Shown here piece by piece: positions 43,122 to 51,188 of a stretch of 64,000 nt of DNA. Source of the stretch: Plantibacter flavus (GTDB lineage Bacteria > Actinomycetota > Actinomycetes > Actinomycetales > Microbacteriaceae); contig NZ_FXAP01000001.1 of the NCBI RefSeq assembly GCF_900177615.1, positions 936,825 to 1,000,824 of the forward strand, given 5' to 3'. Made by a program: the position numbers and the translations under genes. A model generated the notes under the pieces. It was not told the DNA's origin, made no database searches, and saw only the letters and a list, made by a program, of their open reading frames with translations. The stretch's first letter is position 1; each line of letters opens with the position of its first letter.

Positions 43122-43918
43122 CCGTTCCGCGACAGCTCCGCGAGCCAGCCGAGGCTCTCCGCGGTCGTGGTCGACGGCCGGTACTCACATCCGATGAAGC
43201 CGTCGTACCCGCTCCGTGTCAGCGCCTCGAAGAACGCGGCGAAGTCGATCGTCCCGGAACCGGGCTCGCCACGCCCAGGGCTGTCCGCGAGCTGGACGTG
43301 GCCGATGCGATCGATGTAGGTCACGACATCGTGGACGACATCGGTGCCGTTGTTGTGCAGATGGTACGCGTCGAACAGGAGCCGGACGGCCGGGTGGTCC
43401 ACGCGGTCGAGCACGTCGAAGGCGTCGTCGACCGTCGACAGCGGGTAGGAGCCGTTCTCGCCGTTCGTCAAGGGTTCGAGGACGACCGTGACCCCGAGCG
43501 GCGCGAGGACGGCGACGATCCGCTGCAGGTTGCCGACGGCGGTCTCGCGCAAGGCGTCGTCCGACACCCCGTCGGGCCTGACGCCGTAGAGGGCGTTGAC
43601 CGTGCGGCAGCCCGTCGCTTCGGCGATACGGGCGACGATCGCGGTGTTGTCGGCGAGTACATGCTCCGCGCCGGGGTGCGAGAGGACGCCGCGGTCACCG
43701 GAGGGCATGTCGCCGGCGTACAGGTTGATCGCCCGGAGCGAGACCTCCGCCCGCTCGATCGCAGCGAGGAAGGCCTGGAACTCCGCCTCCTCGGGGACCG
43801 GCGTGGCGAACGGCCACCAGCACTCGACGTCGTCGAACCCGGCGGACTTCGCGGCGGTGAACCGCTCGAGGAATGGCACCTCGGTGAACATGATGGACAG
43901 GTTTGCGGAGAACTGCAT
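43091..43918 (-). CDS. otnI: Hydroxypyruvate-isomerase family: 2-oxo-tetronate isomerase
   Basis: 275 residues. Xylose-isomerase-like TIM barrel of the Hyi/OtnI group: N-L-S-I-M-F-T-E-V-P-F near the N-terminus, W-W-P-F-A, V-V-L-E-P-L-T (metal Glu), L-F-D-A-Y-H (metal Asp and His), H-V-Q-L-A-D and G-C-E-Y-R-P. OtnI converts 2-oxo- to 3-oxo-tetronate. The choice over hydroxypyruvate isomerase rests on otnK/otnC nearby and the LtnD-like gene divergent. ATG 43918 has AAAGGAA upstream. Convergent, overlapping the lactonase gene by 31 bp. Confidence 0.87.
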   Translation of the reverse strand: MQFSANLSIMFTEVPFLERFTAAKSAGFDDVECWWPFATPVPEEAEFQAFLAAIERAEVSLRAINLYAGDMPSGDRGVLSHPGAEHVLADNTAIVARIAEATGCRTVNALYGVRPDGVSDDALRETAVGNLQRIVAVLAPLGVTVVLEPLTNGENGSYPLSTVDDAFDVLDRVDHPAVRLLFDAYHLHNNGTDVVHDVVTYIDRIGHVQLADSPGRGEPGSGTIDFAAFFEALTRSGYDGFIGCEYRPSTTTAESLGWLAELSRNGQVASNRSGA

Positions 43919-43944
43919 TGTTCGTTCCTTTTCGATGGAGGTGC

Positions 43945-44035
43945 TTGACACCAGTTTGGTATATCGAAATACTCGAACGCAACGCCGGGGCGATGGAGCT
44001 CACTTCTTGTCTTGGTATATCGATAGCTCGATGAT
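43945..44035. promoter_or_regulatory. Twin promoter/operator elements between otnI and ltnD
   Basis: TTGGTATATCGA occurs twice, at 43956-43967 and 44012-44023. The first lies in the spacer of TTGACA (43945) - 17 bp - AATACT (43968). The second lies in the spacer of TTGTCT (44007) - 17 bp - GATGAT (44030). A repressor bound at these repeats would block both promoters. The intergenic region is AT-richer than its surroundings. Confidence 0.6.
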
Positions 44036-44065
44036 CGGGCGACAGCGACGACAGGAAGAGAGACG

Positions 44066-44950
44066 ATGACGACCATCGGATTCGTGGGACTCGGCGTCAT
44101 GGGGCGCCCGATGGCGGAGCACCTCGCCGCCGCCGGACACGACGTAGCGGGGTTCAGCCGGGGCGATGCGAGCCGATCGGCCGCCCGGAACGCCGGCCTC
44201 CGCGTGACGGACTCCGTCGCCGAGGCCGTCAGCGGCTCCGAACTCGTCATCACCATGCTGCCGGACTCGCCCGACGTCGAATCGGTCGCGCTCGGCGCGG
44301 ACGGGATCCTCGCGCACCTCGCCGACGGGGCCGACTACATCGACATGTCGACGATCCGGCCCGAGACGGCTCGCGACGTCGCCGCAGCCTGCATCGAGGG
44401 GGGCCACGGCGCCCTCGACGCCCCGGTGTCCGGTGGCGAGGCAGGCGCCCGCGAGGGCACGCTCTCGGTGATGGTCGGCGGTGAGTCGTCCACCCTGGAG
44501 CGCTGGCGGTCCGTCCTGCAGGCGGTCGGCGCCTCGGTGGTGCACGTCGGCCCGAGCGGCAGCGGCCAGGTCGTGAAGGCCGCCAACCAGTTGGTCGTCG
44601 CCCTCCACCTGCAGGCCCTCGCTGAAGCGGTCGTCTTCCTCGAGGCGCAGGGCGTCGACGTGGGGACGGCGCTCTCCGTGATCCGCAAGGGTCTCGGCGG
44701 CAGCACCGTCCTCGAACGCAAGACCGATTCGGTCCTGGCGGACGACTTCCGAGCCGGCTTCCGGTCCGAGCTCCACGCGAAGGACCTCGCGATCGTCGAA
44801 GCGGCTTCCCGGACCGCCGGCGTGGGCCTGCCGGCGACCGGACTCGTCGCACAGCTGGTCCGCTCGGTGGTCGCCCGCGGTCAGGGCGGATCCGACCATT
44901 CCGCGCTCGTCCAGCTCGCCCGCTCGATGAACGGCGGGGCGCACGCATGA
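44066..44950 (+). CDS. ltnD: Beta-hydroxyacid dehydrogenase family: L-threonate dehydrogenase-like
   Basis: 294 residues. NAD-binding F-V-G-L-G-V-M-G-R-P-M, substrate-binding D-A-P-V-S-G-G, and the catalytic Lys in G-Q-V-V-K-A-A-N-Q. The S-E-L-H-A-K-D-L segment is typical of the LtnD/3-hydroxyisobutyrate dehydrogenase branch. LtnD oxidises L-threonate at C2 to 2-oxo-tetronate, the substrate of OtnI. Divergent from otnI, sharing its control region, and ATGA-coupled to the first GHL6-like gene. Tartronate semialdehyde reductases share the fold, so the name is context-based. Confidence 0.8.
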   Translation: MTTIGFVGLGVMGRPMAEHLAAAGHDVAGFSRGDASRSAARNAGLRVTDSVAEAVSGSELVITMLPDSPDVESVALGADGILAHLADGADYIDMSTIRPETARDVAAACIEGGHGALDAPVSGGEAGAREGTLSVMVGGESSTLERWRSVLQAVGASVVHVGPSGSGQVVKAANQLVVALHLQALAEAVVFLEAQGVDVGTALSVIRKGLGGSTVLERKTDSVLADDFRAGFRSELHAKDLAIVEAASRTAGVGLPATGLVAQLVRSVVARGQGGSDHSALVQLARSMNGGAHA

Positions 44951-47022
44951 CGCTCACGGAACCGCGCGCGGCCGTCGCGACCGCCGACGTCCGCCCGGGT
45001 TGGTGGCACGAGCCGTTCGACATGTTCCAGACGAACCTGCGCGAGATCGACGCGCTGCTCGACGTCGAGACGGTCCTGGACGCGATCCAGGAGCACGGTG
45101 CCGGCGTCTGGCTGCTCAACGTGGGAGGCATCCTCTCGCACTTCCCGTCGACGCTGACGTTCCAGTCGAGGAACCCACTGCTCGACGAGCGCCCCGGGGG
45201 CGACCTCGTCGGTGACGCGGTCGACGCCGCGCATCGTCGTGGCGTCCGACTCCTCGCCCGCATGGACTTCTCGAAGGTCGCCTCCCGCGTCGCCGACGAG
45301 CACCCCGAGTGGTGCTTCCGGTCACCGAGTGGCGAACGCCAGGTCTACGAGGGACTGGTGAGCGTCTGCCCGAGCACCGGGTACTACCAGGACCGCTCAC
45401 TCGACATCATCGACGAGATCCTCGACGCCTATCCCGTCGACGGATTCTTCTTCAACTGGTTCGGGTTCAACGAGGTCGACTACGGGGGACGGGTCCACGG
45501 TGTCTGCCACTGCGACGCCTGCGCCGAGGCGTTCGTCCGTGAGACCGGCATTGAGCGGCTGCCGTCGTTCGCCGGTGATCCCGGTTACCTGGAGTGGAAG
45601 CGGTTCGCCGCGGGGACCATCGACCGACTGACGTCACGCATCCGCGGGCACATCGCCGAACGAGCACCCCACGCGGGGCTCATCCTGGGCCGCTCGGCGG
45701 ACATCCTGTTCCACGAGGCGAACAACGCCCTCGGTCGCCCGCTCTGGCCGCACGCGACGAGTGAGTCGGTGAGCGCGTTCCGGGTCGCGCAGCCGGGCAA
45801 ACCGGTCCTGGTGAACGCGGTCGCCTTCGTCGACATGCCGTACCGGCTGGCGAGCGAGCAGCCGGAGATGTTCGCGCAGTACCTCCTCCAAGCGGTGTCG
45901 CGCGGGGCGAACCCGTCGACGTACATCATGGGGCCGGCCGGGCTCATCGACTACGCCTGTCTCGCTCCGGCCGCGGTCGTGACGCGCTTCCACCGGGACC
46001 ACGCCGAGGTGTACGCCGGACTGTCGCCCGCGGCCGAGGTGGGTGTCGTCCGACCGAACCCGCTCGCGGCGTCCGCCGAGGTGCAGCAGGCGTCGGTCGC
46101 CGAGTTCCGCGGCCTGTTCTCCGCCCTGCTGGAACGGCACGTCGCCGTCGACGTCGTCCCGGTCGAGTCGCTGGCCGTCGTGGACCTCGGACGGTTCCGT
46201 GTGCTCGTCCTCCCGGATCTCATCGGCCCCACCCCGGAGGAGGACGCCGCGCTCGAGGCGTTCGTCCGTGCCGGTGGGCGGGTCGTTGCCACGGGGCGGT
46301 CAGGCATCCGCTCCGACGGCTCGGTCGTCTCCTGGCTCCCCGGAGCGCAGCAGCGGTCCCTCGAGGACGACGCGGAGGCGCTCAAGTCGAGCTACGTCCT
46401 GCTGGGCGGCGGACCGTCGGTCGAAGGCTCGGACCTCGTGCCCGTGCGTGGCAGGCTGCACACCCTGGCGTGGCGTTCCGACGCCGAGCTGCGCCACCCG
46501 GTCGTCCCTCGAGCGCCGTACGGACCGCCAGAGAAGGCCCACGGTCACGAGGTCGGACCGGCATCGGCCTGCGGTGTGCTCCCGCTCGGTTCGGGCAGCG
46601 CGACGCAGGTCCCGTGGACCGTCGGAGCGGCCTACCGCGAACTCGGTCTCACGGTCATCCGGGACCTGATCGCGGATCTCGTGATCGACGCCGTCGGGGA
46701 GGATGGAACGGTGCAGGTCGAGACGAGCGAACACGTCGAGGTGTCCGTCGGCCGTTCGCGAGCGGGCCTCGTCGTACACCTGCTCAACCACTCCGGTCAA
46801 CGTCGGAACTCCTTCGGTCCAACCGTCCCGATCCGCGGAACCCGGTTGCGATTCCCTGGGAGGGCTGCCGACGCCGTCGGCACCCGCGTCCACCACGTGA
46901 CCGCGGGCGACGCCGACGCCACGGTGTCGACGGTCGGGGACGACCTCCTCGTCGAGATCGTCGAGGTCGTGGACGGAGCGGTCGTCGTGATCCCGGACGG
47001 AGGCGAGCGGGATGACGCCTGA
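44947..47022 (+). CDS. Putative glycosidase, GHL6-like with beta-galactosidase trimerisation-type domain (first)
   Basis: 691 residues, no signal. The N-terminal half is a TIM-barrel of the hypothetical-glycosyl-hydrolase-6 kind: L-L-A-R-M-D-F-S-K, H-P-E-W-C-F-R, then Y-P-V-D-G-F-F-F-N-W-F followed by the Cys cluster V-C-H-C-D-A-C. The middle domain (V-L-V-L-P-D-L-I-G near residue 418) is like the GATase-fold trimerisation domain of family-42 galactosidases, followed by a beta-rich end. No characterised member is known to me; substrate unknown. Coupled to ltnD (ATGA) and overlapping the next gene by 11 bp. Confidence 0.65.
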   Translation: MTLTEPRAAVATADVRPGWWHEPFDMFQTNLREIDALLDVETVLDAIQEHGAGVWLLNVGGILSHFPSTLTFQSRNPLLDERPGGDLVGDAVDAAHRRGVRLLARMDFSKVASRVADEHPEWCFRSPSGERQVYEGLVSVCPSTGYYQDRSLDIIDEILDAYPVDGFFFNWFGFNEVDYGGRVHGVCHCDACAEAFVRETGIERLPSFAGDPGYLEWKRFAAGTIDRLTSRIRGHIAERAPHAGLILGRSADILFHEANNALGRPLWPHATSESVSAFRVAQPGKPVLVNAVAFVDMPYRLASEQPEMFAQYLLQAVSRGANPSTYIMGPAGLIDYACLAPAAVVTRFHRDHAEVYAGLSPAAEVGVVRPNPLAASAEVQQASVAEFRGLFSALLERHVAVDVVPVESLAVVDLGRFRVLVLPDLIGPTPEEDAALEAFVRAGGRVVATGRSGIRSDGSVVSWLPGAQQRSLEDDAEALKSSYVLLGGGPSVEGSDLVPVRGRLHTLAWRSDAELRHPVVPRAPYGPPEKAHGHEVGPASACGVLPLGSGSATQVPWTVGAAYRELGLTVIRDLIADLVIDAVGEDGTVQVETSEHVEVSVGRSRAGLVVHLLNHSGQRRNSFGPTVPIRGTRLRFPGRAADAVGTRVHHVTAGDADATVSTVGDDLLVEIVEVVDGAVVVIPDGGERDDA

Positions 47023-47941
47023 GGTGGTCCTCGTCCGCGGCGGACAGGCGGACGCCGTGCGCTCGCGCATCCGGAGCGACTTCCCCGACGTCCGCGTCCT
47101 CGACGACGAGACCGCCCACCCTGAGACCACGATCGTCGCAGGCAGGGTGCGCGACGAAGAACTGCCCGGACTGCCGGCGCTCGACTGGGTGCACTCCTGG
47201 GCCGCCGGTGTCGAGTCCGAGGTGGGCCCGGCTCTCCGCAGGAGCGGCGTCGCGGTCACGTCCTCGGCGGGCAACGGGGCTGTCCCGCTCGCGGAGCACG
47301 CGATGCTGCTGGCCCTCCAGCTCGACCGCGGCGGACGTCGCTGGGCTGATGCCGCTCGCGAGGCCAGATGGGACCGGTTCACCCACGGTGAACTCGCCGG
47401 CAAGACGATGGGCATCTATGGCTTCGGCAACATCGGCGCCGCCCTCGCGCCGCGTGCGAGCGCCTTCGACATGACCGTCATCGGCCTCCGTCGTGACGTC
47501 GGTAGCACCCCGGCCGCCGTCGAGCGCCTGTACCGACCGGAGGAGGTCCTCGACTTCGCCGGGCGGTGCGACGTGCTGGTCGTGACGGCCCCGCTCACCG
47601 TGGAGACGCGCGGAGCGATCGACCTCCGCGTCCTGTCGGCGCTCCGCCCGGGAGCCACCGTCATCGTCGTCTCACGAGGCGGCATCGTCGTCGACGCAGA
47701 CCTCCTGACGGCCCTCGACTCCGGTGCCGTCGCGGGAGCCGGTCTCGACGCGCACACCGTCGAGCCGCTGCCGGCGGACTCCCCGTTCTGGTCGCGGGAC
47801 GACGTGGTGGTGACTCCGCACAACGGTGCCACCACGACCGCCACCGCTGATCGCGGAACCGCGATCTTCCTCGACAACCTCCGACGTCGGGTCACGAGGG
47901 AACCGCTCGTCAACCGCGTCGACCCGAGCTCCCTCGCCTGA
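47012..47941 (+). CDS. D-isomer-specific 2-hydroxyacid dehydrogenase
   Basis: 309 residues. NAD-binding Y-G-F-G-N-I-G-A-A-L-A in the middle. The catalytic triad is recognisable: Arg in V-S-R-G-G, Glu in T-V-E-P-L-P, His in T-P-H-N-G-A. Related to glyoxylate/hydroxypyruvate reductases; it might interconvert a 2-oxo acid and a D-hydroxy acid within the tetronate route. Start ATG 47012 lies inside the end of the preceding gene. Followed after 75 bp by the second ABC importer. Confidence 0.88.
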   Translation: MTPEVVLVRGGQADAVRSRIRSDFPDVRVLDDETAHPETTIVAGRVRDEELPGLPALDWVHSWAAGVESEVGPALRRSGVAVTSSAGNGAVPLAEHAMLLALQLDRGGRRWADAAREARWDRFTHGELAGKTMGIYGFGNIGAALAPRASAFDMTVIGLRRDVGSTPAAVERLYRPEEVLDFAGRCDVLVVTAPLTVETRGAIDLRVLSALRPGATVIVVSRGGIVVDADLLTALDSGAVAGAGLDAHTVEPLPADSPFWSRDDVVVTPHNGATTTATADRGTAIFLDNLRRRVTREPLVNRVDPSSLA

Positions 47942-48016
47942 TCACCGGCGTCCTGGAGGCGCCGTCATCGCAGCACCGTGACCACTCATACAACGACGTA
48001 TCGAAAGAAGGACATC

Positions 48017-49321
48017 ATGTCGAACATCCCGCAGGACGTCAGCCGACGACGCTTCCTCACCTTCGCCGGAGTCGGCGCCCTCTCCCTCGGAGCCTTCGCC
48101 CTCGCCGGCTGCTCCATCGGAGGCGGTTCCGGTGCCGGCGGTACCACCACCATCCGCTTCGCCTGGTGGGGAGGCGCTGAACGCCAGAAGGCCTACCTGG
48201 CCGGGATGACCCTGTTCAGCAAGCAGAACAGCGACGTCACGATCGAGCCCGAGTTCGGGGACTACACCGCCTACCAGGAGCGCATGACGACGCAGATGGC
48301 CGCGCGCGACGTACCGGACGTGTTCTGGATCCCGTCGCCGGCCGTCCTGACCTACCGGGACGCGAAGATCTACCGTCCGCTCGAGGACGTCGGCACGCTC
48401 GACCTGTCCGCGTTCAGCGACGCCGAACTCGACCTCTTCCGGATCGACGGCGAGCTCAACACCTTGCCCAAGTCGATGTTCTCCCCGGTCCTGCGCTACA
48501 ACCAGACCTTCATGGACGAGGACGGCGTCGCACTCCCCGAGACGCTCACGTGGGACAGCCTGGCCGAGTTCCTGACGGACTACTCGAAGAACAACGCCGC
48601 CGGCCGGAAGGGCACCACCTACGGCGCTTACCACGACATGCCCTTCGAGTCGTTCCTGCGCCAGCGCGGCGAGGACCTGTGGTCGAAGGACGGCAGGCTG
48701 GCCGCGAGTGAGGACGGCGTCGCCGCGTGGATCGACTGGTGGGAGCAGCTCCGCAAAGCCGGCGCCACCACCAGTATCAGCGAGCAGGACGGCATCGAAC
48801 CCGGCTGGTCCGACACCGGCGCCAAGGTCCTCGCGACCTTCGCCAACTCGAACCACATCGTCGACGAGGCCGCGGCGTTCCCCGACTACGAGTTCCGTCA
48901 GCGGGACGTCCCAGCCCTCGCGGACGCGGCGCCCGGGTACCACTTCACCTACTTCAGCCGGTTCGCGATGTACGCGGGCATCGACGACGACCGTGTCGAT
49001 GCGGCGGGCGCGCTGATGAGCTACAACCTCAACTCGATCGACCTGCTGAAGCTGGTGGGGCTGTCGGCCGGGGCACCACCGAGTCTGGCGCTGCTCGACG
49101 AGTACGAGCCGTCGGCGACCGCGGACGAGCAGAAGGTGATCGCGACCACCCGCGAGATCGCGGCGATGGAGCAGCGGCCCCGGTACGAGGCTCCCGCCGG
49201 CTCCGGTTCGTGGCGCACCGTGATGATCCGAGAGCTCGAAGGCGTGACCCTCGGGGACACCTCGGTCTCGCAGGCCGCGTCGAACTTCGTCTCGGCCGTC
49301 TCCTCCTCGGTGGGCAACTGA
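48017..49321 (+). CDS. ABC transporter substrate-binding lipoprotein, Tat-type signal
   Basis: 434 residues. The signal S-R-R-R-F-L-T-F-A-G-V followed by L-A-G-C (Cys about residue 33) looks like a Tat lipoprotein. The mature part is a family-1 carbohydrate binding protein (I-R-F-A-W-W-G-G, D-V-P-D-V-F-W-I-P, W-D-S-L-A-E-F). ATG 48017 has AGAAGGA upstream. TGATG overlap with the next permease. Ligand is probably the oligosaccharide or glycoside handled by the GHL6-like proteins. Confidence 0.92.
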   Translation: MSNIPQDVSRRRFLTFAGVGALSLGAFALAGCSIGGGSGAGGTTTIRFAWWGGAERQKAYLAGMTLFSKQNSDVTIEPEFGDYTAYQERMTTQMAARDVPDVFWIPSPAVLTYRDAKIYRPLEDVGTLDLSAFSDAELDLFRIDGELNTLPKSMFSPVLRYNQTFMDEDGVALPETLTWDSLAEFLTDYSKNNAAGRKGTTYGAYHDMPFESFLRQRGEDLWSKDGRLAASEDGVAAWIDWWEQLRKAGATTSISEQDGIEPGWSDTGAKVLATFANSNHIVDEAAAFPDYEFRQRDVPALADAAPGYHFTYFSRFAMYAGIDDDRVDAAGALMSYNLNSIDLLKLVGLSAGAPPSLALLDEYEPSATADEQKVIATTREIAAMEQRPRYEAPAGSGSWRTVMIRELEGVTLGDTSVSQAASNFVSAVSSSVGN

Positions 49322-50286
49322 TGACCCTCACCATGAAACGCGAGCCCGAGGTGCGGACCGGGACGACCGAATCCGCGACGACGACCGGACGGAAGCGGCG
49401 TCGGGCCTCCCACCAACGGCAGGGCTGGGTCGCACACGTCTTCCTCCTCCCATGGATGCTGGGGATGGTCGCGGTCACGGCAGGACCGCTGATCGCATCC
49501 GCGGTCCTGGCCTTCACCGACTACGACCTCCTGACGGCACCCTCCTTCATCGGGTTCGACAACTTCACCCGGATGATGGGGGACGAGCGGTTCTGGGCGT
49601 CCGCACGCGTGACCGGCCTGTACGTGCTCGTCTCCGTGCCCTTGCAGCTGGCATTCGCGCTGTTCCTGGCGGTCATCCTCGACAAGGGGATCCGCGGGCT
49701 CTCCCTGTACCGGAGCGCCTTCTACCTGCCCTCGCTCCTCGGTGGCAGTGTCGCGATCGCGATCCTGTGGCGCCAGCTGTTCGGTGATGCAGGGCTCATC
49801 AACACGGTGCTCGGGTTCTTCGGTATCGAGGCGGACAGCTGGCTGCAGAACCCGGCGACCGCTCCGTGGACGCTCATCATCCTCAACGTGTGGACCTTCG
49901 GCTCGCCGATGGTGATCTTCCTGGCCGGGCTGCGTCAGGTCCCGGACGAACTCCTCGAGGCAGCCGAGGTCGACGGCGCCGGCCGGATGCGCCGGTTCTG
50001 GTCGATCACCATCCCGCTGCTCACGCCGATCATCTTCCTGAACCTGATCCTGCAGATGATCAGCGCGTTCCAGGCGTTCACCCAAGCCCATGTGGTCAGT
50101 GGCGGGACGGGAGGCCCTCTCGACTCGACGCTCTTCTACACCCTCTACATCTATCAGGAGGGATTCGTGAACTTCGACATGGGCTACGCCGCTGCCATGG
50201 CGTGGGTCCTCCTGATCGTCATCGCGATCGCCACGGCGGGCAACTTCATCCTTTCGCGCCGCTGGGTGCACTACGGAGACGAATGA
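49321..50286 (+). CDS. ABC sugar transporter permease (MalF/UgpA type)
   Basis: 321 residues with six predicted helices after a 35-residue basic cytoplasmic tail. EAA loop: E-A-A-E-V-D-G-A-G-R-M-R-R-F-W-S-I-T-I-P-L. Overlaps its neighbours at both ends, so translation of the three transporter genes is coupled. Confidence 0.94.
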   Translation: MTLTMKREPEVRTGTTESATTTGRKRRRASHQRQGWVAHVFLLPWMLGMVAVTAGPLIASAVLAFTDYDLLTAPSFIGFDNFTRMMGDERFWASARVTGLYVLVSVPLQLAFALFLAVILDKGIRGLSLYRSAFYLPSLLGGSVAIAILWRQLFGDAGLINTVLGFFGIEADSWLQNPATAPWTLIILNVWTFGSPMVIFLAGLRQVPDELLEAAEVDGAGRMRRFWSITIPLLTPIIFLNLILQMISAFQAFTQAHVVSGGTGGPLDSTLFYTLYIYQEGFVNFDMGYAAAMAWVLLIVIAIATAGNFILSRRWVHYGDE

Positions 50287-51188
50287 TGGCCATCACCAGT
50301 ACCACCCTCGACGCCCTGCCCGCCGACCCTGACCCGACGCCCACCCGGCGCAAACGGGACGCCGGCCGAGCACGGCGGATCATCCGCCATATCCTCCTGG
50401 TGGTGTTCGCGCTGCTGATGTTGTACCCGTTGCTGTGGATGGTGGTCAGCTCCTTCAAGCCGAGCAACCTGATCCTGTCACAGACGGGCCTCATCCCGAG
50501 CGAGGTGACGCTGTCGAACTACCTGGACGGATGGGACTCCCTGGGGACGCCCTTCACGGCGTTCCTCCTCAACTCCGGCCTCATCGCGGTCGGGGCCATC
50601 GTCGGGAACCTGTTCTCCTGCTCGGTGACGGCGTACGCACTCGCCCGGCTGAACTTCCGAGCGAACAAGCTGTACTTCGGCCTCACCCTCATGACGATGA
50701 TGCTGCCGTTCCATGTGCTGATCATCCCGCAGTACATCCTGTTCGCGGAGCTCGGGTGGATCAACACCTACGCGCCGTTGCTCATCCCGAAGTTCCTCGC
50801 GACCGACGCGGTGTTCATCTTCCTCATGGTGCAGTTCATCCGCACCATCCCGCGGGAACTCGACCACGCGGCGATGCTCGACGGTGCCGGCCCGTTCCGC
50901 ATCTTCTGGTCGGTGATCCTGCCGCTCATGCAGCCGGCACTCATCACCACGACGATCTTCACCTTCATCTGGACGTGGAACGACTACTTCGGACCGCTCC
51001 TCTACCTGACGAAGACGAAGTTGTACACGGTGCCGGTGGCGCTCAAATCGCTCGTCGACACGGAGACGCAGAGCGGGATCGGCATCATGTTCGCGATGTC
51101 GCTCATCTCGCTCGTCCCGATCCTCCTCTTCTTCCTCTTCGCGCAGAAGTACATCATCAAGGGCATCGCCACGACGGGAATCAAATGA
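50283..51188 (+). CDS. ABC sugar transporter permease (MalG/UgpE type)
   Basis: 301 residues, six predicted helices; EAA loop D-H-A-A-M-L-D-G-A-G-P-F-R-I-F-W. Two adjacent ATGs (50283, 50286) overlap the upstream stop. Its own stop overlaps the second GHL6-like gene (ATGA), tying import directly to that enzyme. As with the first importer, no dedicated ATPase gene is present. Confidence 0.94.
   Translation: MMAITSTTLDALPADPDPTPTRRKRDAGRARRIIRHILLVVFALLMLYPLLWMVVSSFKPSNLILSQTGLIPSEVTLSNYLDGWDSLGTPFTAFLLNSGLIAVGAIVGNLFSCSVTAYALARLNFRANKLYFGLTLMTMMLPFHVLIIPQYILFAELGWINTYAPLLIPKFLATDAVFIFLMVQFIRTIPRELDHAAMLDGAGPFRIFWSVILPLMQPALITTTIFTFIWTWNDYFGPLLYLTKTKLYTVPVALKSLVDTETQSGIGIMFAMSLISLVPILLFFLFAQKYIIKGIATTGIK

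Noticed and set aside
47996-48006. GTATCGAAAG before the second binding protein gene as a third copy of the otnI/ltnD operator
   Set aside because: Only a core of about eight bases is shared with TTGGTATATCGAAAT, too little to call.
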